The notes beneath the pieces are model-generated. The model ran no database searches. It was not told where the DNA came from and worked only from the letters and a program-made list of their open reading frames with translations. From positions 620,001 to 684,000 of the forward strand of contig NZ_LT906441.1 in the NCBI RefSeq assembly GCF_900186975.1: a stretch of 64,000 nucleotides of DNA, read 5' to 3'. Numbering within the stretch: position 1 is the first letter of the stretch; every line of letters starts with the position of its first letter. This document shows positions 16,387 through 24,962 of the stretch, piece after piece. The DNA comes from Cutibacterium granulosum (GTDB lineage Bacteria > Actinomycetota > Actinomycetes > Propionibacteriales > Propionibacteriaceae). The position numbers and the translations under genes were made by a program.

Positions 16387-16659
16387 TCAGCGTCCGTAGG
16401 TGAAGTACTTCGGGGCCTGACGCACCGAGTTGAGTCCGGCGGCGGGGGTGGCATGGCCATCGGCGAGCGGATCGCGACGGCGGGTGTGCCGGCCCCCGGA
16501 CGGACGAGTCCTGCGCAGGGTCTTGAGGGAGTCGTTGGAGGTTGCGTCGATACGCGGATCGGCGCCGCTGCGCGCCTTGGCAAGAACGGTGGCGGAGGCG
16601 ATGGTGACGGCGGCCACGGCCACGGCCACGCTGGCGATGATGGTGGTGTTACGGCTCAT
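16387..16659 (-). CDS. Small membrane-anchored or secreted protein, unknown function
   Basis: A 90-residue product that begins MSRNTTIIASVAVAVAAVTIASATVLA, a clear hydrophobic N-terminal segment that would be a membrane anchor or uncleaved signal. It is followed by a polar, Arg-rich tail ending in KYFTYGR. There is no Cys, so it is not a lipoprotein. A GAAGGTAAC site precedes the ATG. It sits alone on the minus strand between the XRE cassette promoter and the divergent NUDIX gene. I do not recognise the family. It could be a real small gene of actinobacterial type or a chance frame; the hydrophobic start and ribosome-binding site favour a gene. Confidence 0.5.
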   Translation of the reverse strand: MSRNTTIIASVAVAVAAVTIASATVLAKARSGADPRIDATSNDSLKTLRRTRPSGGRHTRRRDPLADGHATPAAGLNSVRQAPKYFTYGR

Positions 16660-16747
16660 GTGAGGAATGTTACCTTCTCACCGTGGGGTGAGCCGCCCAT
16701 CCAGCTGTGGACTGACAACCCTTGTGCGGGTGTGAAAATCTGGATCC

Positions 16748-17458
16748 ATGCCGCATCTTCACACCCAGCCGCACGGACACGACATGACGATCAGCGCCTG
16801 GATCATGCGCCGTCAGGACGGTGAGGTCAAGGCTCTGGTGCACCGGCACCGCAAGCTGAACATCTGGCTGCAGCCCGGTGGGCACATCGAGCACACCGAG
16901 AATCCGTGGCAGGCGCTGGCCCACGAGCTGCGCGAGGAGACCGGCTACGAGCTCAGCCAGCTGCGCGTGCTGCAGGCCCTGCCGGCAGTCGAGGGCTGCA
17001 TCCACGACGTCATGCACCCCGCCCCGGTTGCCGTCAACACCCACAGCCCCTACCCGGGCCATTTCCACTCCGACCTCGTCATGGCCATGATCACCGACGA
17101 GGACCCGGTGGGGGAGCCCGGACCGGGGGAGTCCCGGGAACTGGCCTGGATGAGCCCCGACGAGTTCGCTGCCCTGGATGGTGCCGAACATGACGCCGTG
17201 CAGATCATGACCATGATCGCTCGCAATGTCGTCGGTGCCTGGTCCGAGGTGCCGGCCACCGCATTCACCCTGGACGATGCACCCGAACCGCTCACCGAGA
17301 CGGTGCAGAATCCCGAGTCGGTGGGGGAGACACCAGCGCTCCAGGATGCCAACCTCCGGCGTCCTCGTACCGACAAGTCCGGCTCCGACGGTGGTGCAGA
17401 ACCATCTGCCACCTCATCCACGGATGATGGTGTGAACGAGTCCTCCCAGCCCCAGTGA
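16748..17458 (+). CDS. NUDIX hydrolase
   Basis: A 236-residue protein with a NUDIX domain in residues about 10-150. The NUDIX box is readable as G-HIEHT-E-NPWQALA-HELREETGY: the first Gly, first Glu and the REEtG core are in place, but the position usually Arg before the first Glu of the REUXEE core is His. Family members hydrolyse nucleoside diphosphates linked to another group, using Mg ions bound by the Glu residues. The C-terminal 80 residues are polar, rich in Ser, Asp and Pro, and look disordered. The stop overlaps the helicase start by 4 bp (GTGA), so the two are coupled. Substrate is unknown; a house-cleaning role is a guess. Confidence 0.85.
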   Translation: MPHLHTQPHGHDMTISAWIMRRQDGEVKALVHRHRKLNIWLQPGGHIEHTENPWQALAHELREETGYELSQLRVLQALPAVEGCIHDVMHPAPVAVNTHSPYPGHFHSDLVMAMITDEDPVGEPGPGESRELAWMSPDEFAALDGAEHDAVQIMTMIARNVVGAWSEVPATAFTLDDAPEPLTETVQNPESVGETPALQDANLRRPRTDKSGSDGGAEPSATSSTDDGVNESSQPQ

Positions 17459-20316
17459 CCGCCGACTCAGTGCCCATCGACCTGCAGCACATCGGCGCCG
17501 GACTGCCGATCAGCAGGTACCGCGCCGATCTGGAAGCTGGTCTGGCAGATGGGGCGATGGTTGTCCAGGCCCCACCCGGTACCGGCAAGACGACCTTCGT
17601 GCCGCCCCTGGTCGCCTCCCTTCTCGCCACGGGCGCTGCGGGTGATGCCCGTCCAAACGGCGCCCGCCCGGACGGTGGGAGTACCGGTCGGGTGATCGTC
17701 ACCCAGCCACGACGGATGGCGGCTCGGGCCGCGGCACGACGTCTGTGTCAACTCACCGGCACCAGACCGGGGCAGGTGGCTGCCCACACCGTGCGTGGCG
17801 AGTCCACCCTCGCCCCCTCGACCCGGATCGAGTTCGTCACCACCGGGGTGCTGGTGCGCCGGCTGCTCACCGATCCCGAACTTGGCGGGGTTGACGCCGT
17901 CGTCCTCGACGAGGTCCACGAGCGTCATCTCGACTCCGACCTGTTGGTCGCCATGCTCTGTGAGCTCGTCCAGTTGCGCGACGACCTGCGACTCGTCGCC
18001 ATGTCGGCCACCCTGGAAGCCGAGCGGTGGTCGGACCTGCTGACCCGCGGCACCGGACGCCGGGTGGCCACGGTGCAGGTGCCGTCGGTGTTGCACCCTC
18101 TCGAGGTGCGCTGGGCACCATTCGGTGCGCCTGCCACCGACGGGTCTCGGGTAAATCGGAGATTCCTCGACCATGTGAGCCGTCAGACCTGCCAGGCCGT
18201 CACGACGCTGACCAGTGATCCCGGCACCGGGAACACCTGTGGGTTTGGTGACGAGGGCGCCCGTGAACCGCATGCTGACAACGGTCCGGGCGCATCGGGC
18301 ACCGACGCACCTCTTTGTGCCCTCGTCTTCCTGCCGGGGGCGTGGGAGGTGGAGCAGGTGGCTGCGCACCTGCGTACCGCGCTGCCGCAGGTCGAGGTGA
18401 TGACCCTCACCGGTTCGATGAGTCTGCGCGACCAGGACCAGGTGCTCACCGCCCCGACCAGACCGCGCGTGGTCGTGGCGACCTCCATCGCCGAGTCGTC
18501 CCTCACCGTGCCGGGGGTGCGTCTGGTCATCGACTCAGGGCTGGCCCGGGAGCCGCGTCTGGACCGTGGCAGGGGCATGACTGGCTTGGTGACGGTACGG
18601 GAGTCCCGGGCTGCGGCGATCCAACGCTCCGGACGTGCCGCTCGTCTGGGGCCCGGGGTGGCGGTGCGTTGTCTGGCAGCCGAGGACTGGACCGGCATGG
18701 ATGCCGAACCCGCCCCGGAGATCAGGCACGCCGACCTCACTGGGCCGCTGCTCACCCTGTCCTGTTGGGGCGCACCCTGCGGTGAGGGGATGGCCCTGCC
18801 CGATCCGCTGCCGCCGGACCAGGTGCGGGACGCCGTGGAGCAGTTGCGTGTCATGGGCGCCGTGGACGAGCAGGGACGCCCCACACGCTGGGGACGACGG
18901 CTCGCCCTGGTGCCGACGAGCCCGGCCCTGGCCCGCGGCCTGCTCACGGGAGCCCAGATGGTTGGTGCCCGGGCCGCTGCGCAGACCGTCGCCGCCCTGG
19001 AGCTTGGGGAACGCGCCGCCGAGGCGGATCTCCCGGGGCTGGTGCACGCACTGCGGTCGGGAAACCATCGTGCGTCACCCCAGTGGCGGGTGCAGGTGCG
19101 GCGGCTGGAGCAGATCGCCCGAGACCAGGGCTCGCAGCAACCGGGTACGGCTGGGGCCAGTTCGGCCCAGCCTGGTCGAACCGAGCTTGGCCCCACTGAA
19201 CATGGCCGGGCGGGGGATGCTGCTGGGCCAACCCCATACGGGGCTGCATCCCCGGGCGGAGGGTCTGCCGGTGACGCGGACGATGCAGTGGCCCTCGTCG
19301 TGGCCCTGGCCCGCCCCCAGAACGTCGCGCGTCAGCGTGGTGCGGGGTCGAGAAACTATCTGCTCGCCTCCGGTACGGCAGCTGATCTGCCGGTCGGATC
19401 ACCGTTGACGGGTGCGCAGTGGCTCGCGGTGGCCGACGTCTCCCGCACCACGCGGCGCGGTCAGTCCGGTGCCGTCATCCGCTCGGCTGCACCACTGGCC
19501 CCGGAACGCGCCATGCAGGCTGCGCAGGGCCTCGAGGTCACCGAGGAGATTGCCACTTGGCAGGACGGTGCGGGTCGATCTGGTGGTGGCAAGGTCCAGG
19601 GACGACTGGTGCACCGGCTGGGTGCCATCGAGCTGAGCTCCACCCCGATCACCGTCGGTGGGCAAGCGGCTCGTGACGCGGTGGTGGCGGCACTGCACGA
19701 GCACGGCCTGGGCATCGATGGTCACGGGGTGCTCACCTGGTCGGCCTCGGCAGACATGCTGCGTCGACGGCTCGGCGTGCTGCACCGAATCATGGGTGCG
19801 GGGGCCGACAATGGCGGGAGCGCTGGGGGAGGCTGGCCCGATGTGGGCGAAGTTGCCCTCATCGACCGGGCGCGTGAGTGGATCGACCTGGACGCCGTCG
19901 CTGCCGGACAGCCATTCAGCCCGGCGGCGGGACTGCGTGCCCTGCTGCCCTGGCCACAGGCCAGTCATCTGGACGATCTCGTTCCCGAGACCATCGAGGT
20001 GCCCACCGGTTCCCACATTCGGCTCGCCTACCCCGAGGTCGGTGACGACTCACCCCCGGTGCTCGCGGTGAAGCTGCAGGAGTGCTTCGGGTGGACGACG
20101 ACCCCGGTGATCTGCAACGGACGTCTGCCGGTGCTCCTGCACCTGCTCTCCCCGGCTCGACGTCCCTTGGCCGTCACCGACGATCTCGCGAGCTTCTGGG
20201 CCAACGTCTACCCGCAGGTACGAGCGGAGAATCGGGGACGCTACATCAAGCACCCGTGGCCCGAGGACCCGCTCACCGCCACCCCGATGCGCGGCACGAC
20301 CCGGTCGGGACGGTGA
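17455..20316 (+). CDS. hrpB: ATP-dependent helicase HrpB
   Basis: A 953-residue DEAH-type helicase. Walker A is APPGTGKTTFVPP (about 40-52), then TQPRRMAARAAARRL, Walker B LDEVHERHLDSD (about 149-160), SAT motif MSATLEAE, and the domain-2 motif QRSGRAARLGPG (about 387-398). The C-terminal HrpB-specific domain ends with RYIKHPWPEDPLTATPMRGT, a signature of this family. It is longer than typical HrpB proteins (about 820 residues) because of low-complexity inserts near residues 60-82 and 560-605. HrpB is common but its cellular substrate is poorly defined; an RNA or ribosome-linked role is presumed from the DEAH/RHA relatives. The GTG start overlaps the NUDIX stop. Confidence 0.93.
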   Translation: MTADSVPIDLQHIGAGLPISRYRADLEAGLADGAMVVQAPPGTGKTTFVPPLVASLLATGAAGDARPNGARPDGGSTGRVIVTQPRRMAARAAARRLCQLTGTRPGQVAAHTVRGESTLAPSTRIEFVTTGVLVRRLLTDPELGGVDAVVLDEVHERHLDSDLLVAMLCELVQLRDDLRLVAMSATLEAERWSDLLTRGTGRRVATVQVPSVLHPLEVRWAPFGAPATDGSRVNRRFLDHVSRQTCQAVTTLTSDPGTGNTCGFGDEGAREPHADNGPGASGTDAPLCALVFLPGAWEVEQVAAHLRTALPQVEVMTLTGSMSLRDQDQVLTAPTRPRVVVATSIAESSLTVPGVRLVIDSGLAREPRLDRGRGMTGLVTVRESRAAAIQRSGRAARLGPGVAVRCLAAEDWTGMDAEPAPEIRHADLTGPLLTLSCWGAPCGEGMALPDPLPPDQVRDAVEQLRVMGAVDEQGRPTRWGRRLALVPTSPALARGLLTGAQMVGARAAAQTVAALELGERAAEADLPGLVHALRSGNHRASPQWRVQVRRLEQIARDQGSQQPGTAGASSAQPGRTELGPTEHGRAGDAAGPTPYGAASPGGGSAGDADDAVALVVALARPQNVARQRGAGSRNYLLASGTAADLPVGSPLTGAQWLAVADVSRTTRRGQSGAVIRSAAPLAPERAMQAAQGLEVTEEIATWQDGAGRSGGGKVQGRLVHRLGAIELSSTPITVGGQAARDAVVAALHEHGLGIDGHGVLTWSASADMLRRRLGVLHRIMGAGADNGGSAGGGWPDVGEVALIDRAREWIDLDAVAAGQPFSPAAGLRALLPWPQASHLDDLVPETIEVPTGSHIRLAYPEVGDDSPPVLAVKLQECFGWTTTPVICNGRLPVLLHLLSPARRPLAVTDDLASFWANVYPQVRAENRGRYIKHPWPEDPLTATPMRGTTRSGR

Positions 20317-20428
20317 AGGGGCCGAGCAATCCCGAATGGCAACCCCGGTCTCCTGGTGATGTCCGCTTCCCTGGGGCACTCGGAGGGAGCTGGGCGGTTG
20401 ACTCCTCCCGGTTCCGTTCGCGCCGGGG

Positions 20429-20560
20429 CCCGACTCGGTACCCCGTCAGCCGTGTTCTGACCTCGACTCGATACCTCGTCGGCCGTGATCTGGCTTCGCC
20501 ACGATGCTTCGTCATTCGTGGCTGGCACCGTCTCGACACCTCGTTGGTCCGTGACCAAGG
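20429..20560. repeat. Four degenerate 33-bp tandem units
   Basis: Units begin at 20429, 20462, 20495 and 20528. Each has the frame C-T-C-G-a-c/a-c-t-c-g-t followed by cGTG about 20 bases in; for example CGACTCGGTACCCCGTC in the first and CGACTCGATACCTCGTC in the second. Units 1 and 2 are most alike, 3 and 4 more diverged. The period is a multiple of three, but no convincing gene covers it. It lies between the convergent ends of hrpB and the DNA glycosylase gene. Confidence 0.6.
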
Positions 20561-20577
20561 TCAGGCTCCGGGCAGTC

Positions 20578-21414
20578 TCATCGTCGTCCGGAGACGGTGG
20601 GGTCGCCGTCGATCCAGAACCGCAACGGAGCATCGGCATTGCGACTGATCCCCACCCGCGGCCCGGTGCGGTACCGAACAGGCTCGCTGGCCGGGATGAG
20701 CCGCCATCGGGGTGGGCAGTCATGGTGGGTGACGCCATCTGGTGTGGACTGATCCGTGCCCAGCCGGTCATGGCCGTCCGGGTGCGGGGGATCGTTTACC
20801 AGGCCCTCGGTGGCTGGTTCGATGGGCGAACCCATGGCACACACTGTGAGGGCCGCTCCCCAGTCGGTGAGATCCGCTCCCAGAGCCGATCCGAGATTGC
20901 CCGGCCCACTGGCCAGTCGACGTGCGGGCACGGCGCCGCGTCGGGAACGCACCTCGTCCACTCCGCACACGATCTGCCCGGCACGCAGCAGCACCGCCGA
21001 GGCCGTCCCGTCCGGGCTGCACACCACATTGACGCATCGATGAATGCCGTAGGAGAGGTAGACGTACATGTGACCGGGTGGGCCGAACATCACCGAGCTG
21101 CGCGGGGTGGGTCCGCGTGCCGCGTGCGATGCCGGGTCGTCAATGCCCAGATAGGCCTCGACCTCGGTGAGTCGTACCCCCACCGAACCGTGCATGATCG
21201 TCGCCCCGAGCAGACGTGGTGCCACCCGATCGGCTGGCTCGGACAGGTCCAGCCCAGCACTCTTCCCCAAGGGGTGTGGCCGGGAACGTCCTGGCCCTGT
21301 CACGTGTCCCGGCCCGGCCACGCGTCCTGACTCTGACACGTCAGATCCTCCTCGTGCTGCCATGACCCCGAGTGGTTCGGGCGTCGCGTCGTTCGGATGG
21401 TTCTGGACGCTCAC
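20578..21414 (-). CDS. mpg: 3-methyladenine DNA glycosylase (AAG/Mpg family)
   Basis: A 278-residue base-excision repair enzyme of the mammalian-type AAG family. From about residue 60 the conserved run is readable: ARRLLG-like APRLLGATI, TEVEAYLGIDDPASHAARG with the catalytic Glu, then RSSVMFGPPGHMYVYLSYGIHRCVNVV, LLRAGQIV and LASGPGNLGSALG. It flips alkylated bases such as 3-methyladenine and hypoxanthine out of DNA and cuts the glycosidic bond. The first 55 or so residues are Gly/Pro-rich and not part of the fold; an internal ATG at residue 18 would shorten the tail. The GTG start overlaps the oxidoreductase stop by 4 bp (GTGA), so the two genes are co-transcribed. Confidence 0.9.
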   Translation of the reverse strand: MSVQNHPNDATPEPLGVMAARGGSDVSESGRVAGPGHVTGPGRSRPHPLGKSAGLDLSEPADRVAPRLLGATIMHGSVGVRLTEVEAYLGIDDPASHAARGPTPRSSVMFGPPGHMYVYLSYGIHRCVNVVCSPDGTASAVLLRAGQIVCGVDEVRSRRGAVPARRLASGPGNLGSALGADLTDWGAALTVCAMGSPIEPATEGLVNDPPHPDGHDRLGTDQSTPDGVTHHDCPPRWRLIPASEPVRYRTGPRVGISRNADAPLRFWIDGDPTVSGRR

Positions 21415-22409
21415 GCCGTGACGACGATCTTGCCCACCATCCGGCCCGACTCCACCAGGGCCGTCCCCTCGACGATGTTGTCCACCGTCAGACCCTGCAA
21501 CTGATGGGCCACCGTGGTGCGCAGTCGCCCCTCGTCGACGAGATCGGCCACTCTCGCCAGGATCCGGCCCTGCTCGGCGACGTCGGCGGTGCCGAAGATG
21601 GGACGAGCGAACATCGACTCGCTGGTGACGCTCAACGACTTGGGTTTGAACGCCGTCATGTCGAAGGAGTCGGTGCCGTCGATCATGACGAGTCTGCCGA
21701 ACGGTCTCATGAGCTGTGCCAGTTCGGCCTCCCTGCCGACGGTGTAGGCCGAGAAGACGGTCTCGACGCCGTTGACCCCGACCTCGTGCAATTCCTGGGC
21801 AAGATCATTGCGGTGGTCGATGACTGCGGTGGCCCCCATGTCCCGGCACCAGGCTCGGGACACCTCCCGGGAGGACGTGGCGACGACGTCCCCGTCGGTG
21901 GCCAGTCGGGCCAGCTGGATCACCATCGACCCCACCCCGCCGGCACCGCCGATCATGAGCAGTGAGTCGTGGGCACCGATGCGCAGGTGATCGTGCAGCC
22001 CCTCCCATGCCGTGATGCTCGTCAACGGCATGGCGGCGGCCTCGGCGGCGCTCAGGCTTGCCGGACGTCGGGCGGCGATCCGGGAGTCGACGAGGGTGTA
22101 CTGGGCGTAGCAGCCCGGCCGGTTGCTCTGCCCGGAGAACCAGACGGAGTCGCCCACCTGGAAGTCGCTCACCCGCTCACCGACGGCGCGTACCACCCCG
22201 GCGGCGTCAAAACCCAGGACGAGCGGTTCGTCGGGGGTTCCGGCCTTGCGGCGAAGCTTCACGTCGATGGGGTTGAGGGAGATCGCCTCGATCTCCACGA
22301 GCAGGTCGAGCGGGCCAGGGCTGGGCACTGGCAGGTCCACGTCGACGAAGACGTCGGGATCGGTGATCGGCAGGGACTGGGTGACGGCGACAGCATGCAT
22401 GGCGTCCAT
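21411..22409 (-). CDS. Zinc-independent quinone oxidoreductase/ADH-like protein (MDR superfamily)
   Basis: A 332-residue medium-chain dehydrogenase/reductase. The N-terminal GroES-like domain has NPIDVKLRR and LGFDAAGVVRAVG. The NADPH-binding Rossmann loop is MIGGAGGVGSMVIQLARL (about 152-169). No zinc-ligand Cys cluster is seen, so it belongs with quinone oxidoreductase-type members of the ZADH/zeta-crystallin group. It would reduce a quinone or enone with NADPH in the cytoplasm; the substrate cannot be told. Two in-frame ATGs three codons apart are possible starts; GAGG lies just before the first. It lies 41 bp downstream of dnaB in the same direction and overlaps the DNA glycosylase gene. 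Confidence 0.85.
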   Translation of the reverse strand: MDAMHAVAVTQSLPITDPDVFVDVDLPVPSPGPLDLLVEIEAISLNPIDVKLRRKAGTPDEPLVLGFDAAGVVRAVGERVSDFQVGDSVWFSGQSNRPGCYAQYTLVDSRIAARRPASLSAAEAAAMPLTSITAWEGLHDHLRIGAHDSLLMIGGAGGVGSMVIQLARLATDGDVVATSSREVSRAWCRDMGATAVIDHRNDLAQELHEVGVNGVETVFSAYTVGREAELAQLMRPFGRLVMIDGTDSFDMTAFKPKSLSVTSESMFARPIFGTADVAEQGRILARVADLVDEGRLRTTVAHQLQGLTVDNIVEGTALVESGRMVGKIVVTA

Positions 22410-22451
22410 GACCTCACGGTAGCCCGTCGTGTGTTCCGGCCCAACAATCGA

Positions 22452-23801
22452 TCACTTCTGCAGGTCGACGAACCGCGAGTAGTGGCCCTGGAACACCACG
22501 GGAATGGTACGGGTGGGGCCGTTGCGGTGCTTGGCGACGATGAAGTCGGCCTCCCCGGCGCGCGGGGACTCCTTGTCGTAGACGTCCTCACGGTGCAGCA
22601 GGATGACCATGTCGGCGTCCTGCTCCAGCGATCCGGACTCGCGCAGGTCGCTCACCATGGGTCGCTTGTCGGTGCGCTGCTCGGGGCCACGGTTGAGCTG
22701 GGAGAGCGCGACCACCGGGATCTCCAACTCCTTGGCCAGCAGCTTGATCTGGCGGGAGAACTCCGAGACCTCCAACTGACGCGACTCCACCCGCTTGCCG
22801 CTCGTCATGAGCTGCAGATAGTCGATGACGACGAGTTGGAGGTCGTGCTTCTGCTTGAGGCGACGTGCCTTGGCCCGGATCTCCATCATGGTGAGGTTGG
22901 GGGAGTCGTCGATGTACAGCGGGGCGGACGAGATCTTCGTCGCGGTGGACGCCAACCGCTGCCAGTCCTCCTCGGTGAGGCGCCCGCTGCGCATCCGGGA
23001 CAGCTCCATGCCCGCCTCGGCCGACATCAGTCGCATGACGATCTCGTTGCGCCCCATCTCCAGGGAGAAGATGGCGCTGGTGAGGTTGTTCTTCACCGAC
23101 GCGGCCCGGGCGAAGTCCAGTCCCACCGTTGACTTGCCCATTGCCGGACGGGCCGCGACGATGATCATCTGTCCTGGCTGGAAGCCATTGGTGAGTTCGT
23201 CAAGATCGGCGAACCCGGTGGGGATGCCGCCCATGGCGTCCCCACGGCTCTCGATGGACTCCAACTCGTCCCAGGTGCTCTCGAGCAGTTCGGACAGGAT
23301 GTGGTAGTCGTCGCTGGTGCGTCCCTCGGCGACGTCGTAGAGCTCCTGCTGGGCGGCGTCCACCGTGTCGGCGACGTCCCCCTGCCCCTGGTAGGCCATC
23401 TGTGAGATGCGCATCGAGGCGTCGACGAGACGGCGCAGCACTGCCTTGTCGGAGACGATCCTGGCGTAGTACGAGGCGTTCTCGGCGATCGAGACCGAAC
23501 CGAGCAGGTCGGCCAGGTAGACGCGGTCACCGATCCGATCGAGTTGATCGGTGCGTTCCAGTTCCGCGCCGACGGTGATGGCGTCGGCAGGCTCGCCGCG
23601 AGAGTACAGCGACAGGATGGCGTCGAAGATCGTCTCGTGTGCCGGGCGGTAGAAGTCCCGTCCCTTGAGGATCTCGACGGTGTCGGAGATGGCGTCCTTG
23701 CTCATGAGCATCGAACCGAGCACGGAGCGTTCGGCATCGAGGTCCTGGGGCGGAGTGAGATCTGCGCGCATGCTGCTCGCTGGGTCTGGCAAAGTCATCA
23801 C
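22452..23801 (-). CDS. dnaB: Replicative DNA helicase DnaB
   Basis: A 449-residue hexameric helicase that unwinds DNA at the replication fork. The N-terminal primase-interacting domain begins PPQDLDAERSVLGSMLMS. The RecA-like C-terminal domain has Walker A ARPAMGKST (about 219-227), Walker B LVVIDYLQLM (about 325-334) and the H4 motif region RESGSLEQDADMVILLHRE. No intein interrupts it, although many actinobacterial dnaB genes carry one. The start is either the GTG at 23801 or the adjacent ATG at 23798; a third ATG eleven codons further in is also possible, because no strong Shine-Dalgarno decides. A cluster of DnaA boxes lies 170-420 bp upstream. Confidence 0.95.
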   Translation of the reverse strand: MMTLPDPASSMRADLTPPQDLDAERSVLGSMLMSKDAISDTVEILKGRDFYRPAHETIFDAILSLYSRGEPADAITVGAELERTDQLDRIGDRVYLADLLGSVSIAENASYYARIVSDKAVLRRLVDASMRISQMAYQGQGDVADTVDAAQQELYDVAEGRTSDDYHILSELLESTWDELESIESRGDAMGGIPTGFADLDELTNGFQPGQMIIVAARPAMGKSTVGLDFARAASVKNNLTSAIFSLEMGRNEIVMRLMSAEAGMELSRMRSGRLTEEDWQRLASTATKISSAPLYIDDSPNLTMMEIRAKARRLKQKHDLQLVVIDYLQLMTSGKRVESRQLEVSEFSRQIKLLAKELEIPVVALSQLNRGPEQRTDKRPMVSDLRESGSLEQDADMVILLHREDVYDKESPRAGEADFIVAKHRNGPTRTIPVVFQGHYSRFVDLQK

Positions 23802-23966
23802 CTTCAGGACGAGGGCCCGGCAAGGCGGTGTGCCTCTCGGGACGTGCGGGTGCCGGGGCGGCCGTCACAGGGTTGAACGTGTGCAGCGCTTGCGCAACGG
23901 CAGGACGGTGTCGCCGGCTCCATTCAAGGGGCTGGAATGGACGCTTGTCAACTAACCAGGACGGAG

Positions 23967-24222
23967 TTTTCCACAGGGTGTGTGGACAACCGGTGGAAGC
24001 CGGTGGACCGGGTGGGGAAAACTTGTGGACAACTGTGGACAACTCACTGTTCCCTGTTGACGACACGCCGATAGAACCGCTCTGACTAGGAGAAACATAA
24101 AAACGACCGATATTTTTCGACAGTGACACACCGGTGAACCCTGTGTATCGAACGTGCTGCACACAGGTGTCGAACACTCCCGAGTGACTTCTTTTTCCTG
24201 CTCTGGCAAGGAGTTGTCCACA
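23967..24222. promoter_or_regulatory. Cluster of five DnaA-box sequences beside an A+T-rich stretch
   Basis: TTTTCCACA lies on the plus strand at 23967-23975. TTGTCCACA lies on the minus strand at 23981-23989, 24024-24032 and 24034-24042, and on the plus strand at 24214-24222. TTGTCCACA is the DnaA box preferred by high-G+C actinobacteria. Between them (about 24088-24120) is an unusually A+T-rich tract containing AAACATAAAAACG and GATATTTTTCG. The whole non-coding stretch 23802-24408 lies between dnaB and csoR and holds no gene that I can support. It could be the replication origin, a DnaA-titration site or a dnaB control region. Confidence 0.6.
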
Positions 24223-24370
24223 TGATCATGGGGGTGTGAGGGGTCGTGATCGCAGCCGGCGTTCGAATGGCTCGAGGTGCCATTCCCGGTTGGCGGGATG
24301 CGACGGGTGAGGGGATGCGGATGGTGGACGTTCGTCGAGGGTGAAGAGCAGCGTCGAGCCATTGTCTCGA

Positions 24371-24387
24371 ATACCCCACTGGGGTAT
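24371..24387. promoter_or_regulatory. CsoR operator of the copper operon
   Basis: ATACCCC-ACT-GGGGTAT is a perfect palindrome with a three-base centre, 21 bp before the csoR start. It matches the TACCCC...GGGGTA pattern known for CsoR-type copper repressors. Copper binding by CsoR would release it and switch on csoR, copZ and copA. Confidence 0.8.
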
Positions 24388-24408
24388 CGTCCGAGTCGGA
24401 GGTGGCGG

Positions 24409-24843
24409 ATGGCTGAATCGTGCCAGTGCGGTAGTGCGATGGATCTCGCGTTCTCCCAGGACGCGTCGGTCTCGGATGCAGTGCCCCGAGAGTACGTCGA
24501 GCCCCAGGAAGGTACGGACGTCGGCGTCGCCACGTCGTCGACCACTGCGCCTGGATCACCGGGGCACGGGTATCTCGGCGAGAAGGATGCCTACCTGCGT
24601 CGTCTGCACCGTATCGAAGGTCAGGTGCGCGGGTTGGAGCGGATGGTTGAGGAGGAGAAGTACTGCATTGACATCCTCACCCAGATCGCTGCGGTGAACT
24701 CCGCCCTCAAGTCGCTGTCACTCAAACTGCTGTCCGAACACATGAACCACTGTGTGGCTCGGGCCGCCCAATGCGGTGGTCAGGAGGCGACCGACAAGAT
24801 CGACGAGGCGAATCGTGCCATTGCCCGGCTCGTCAGGTCCTGA
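24409..24843 (+). CDS. csoR: Copper-sensing repressor CsoR
   Basis: A 144-residue protein whose C-terminal 90 residues are the all-helical CsoR/RcnR fold (YLRRLHRIEGQVRGLERMVE). The Cu(I) ligands are in place: Cys86 in EKYCIDIL, and His111 and Cys115 in EHMNHC, the C-H-C set of CsoR. The first 50 residues are an extension unusual for the family, with Cys5 and Cys7 (a C-x-C pair) that might bind metal too. GGAGG lies 6 bp before the ATG; longer upstream frames would run through the operator. It is the first gene of csoR-copZ-copA. A nickel or formaldehyde sensor of the same fold is unlikely, given the ligand set and neighbours. Confidence 0.92.
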   Translation: MAESCQCGSAMDLAFSQDASVSDAVPREYVEPQEGTDVGVATSSTTAPGSPGHGYLGEKDAYLRRLHRIEGQVRGLERMVEEEKYCIDILTQIAAVNSALKSLSLKLLSEHMNHCVARAAQCGGQEATDKIDEANRAIARLVRS

Positions 24844-24962
24844 GGCTCGACTCGGTTCCGTACTCCCGCCGTGCACGGCTCCAGGGGTCTTGGACTCCCA
24901 TTCGGGCCAGACGTCATCTCCGTTCTTCCCACGATCCAACGTTCCCAACGAAAGGTACTGAC

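Noticed and set aside
20082-20648. A plus-strand frame covering the 33-bp repeats with an 11-residue periodicity.
   Set aside because: It overlaps the end of hrpB in another frame and has no ribosome-binding site; the repeat is better kept as a DNA repeat.
22452-23801. Intein in dnaB, common in actinobacteria.
   Set aside because: The gene is 449 codons, the ordinary length, and the P-loop and neighbouring motifs are uninterrupted.
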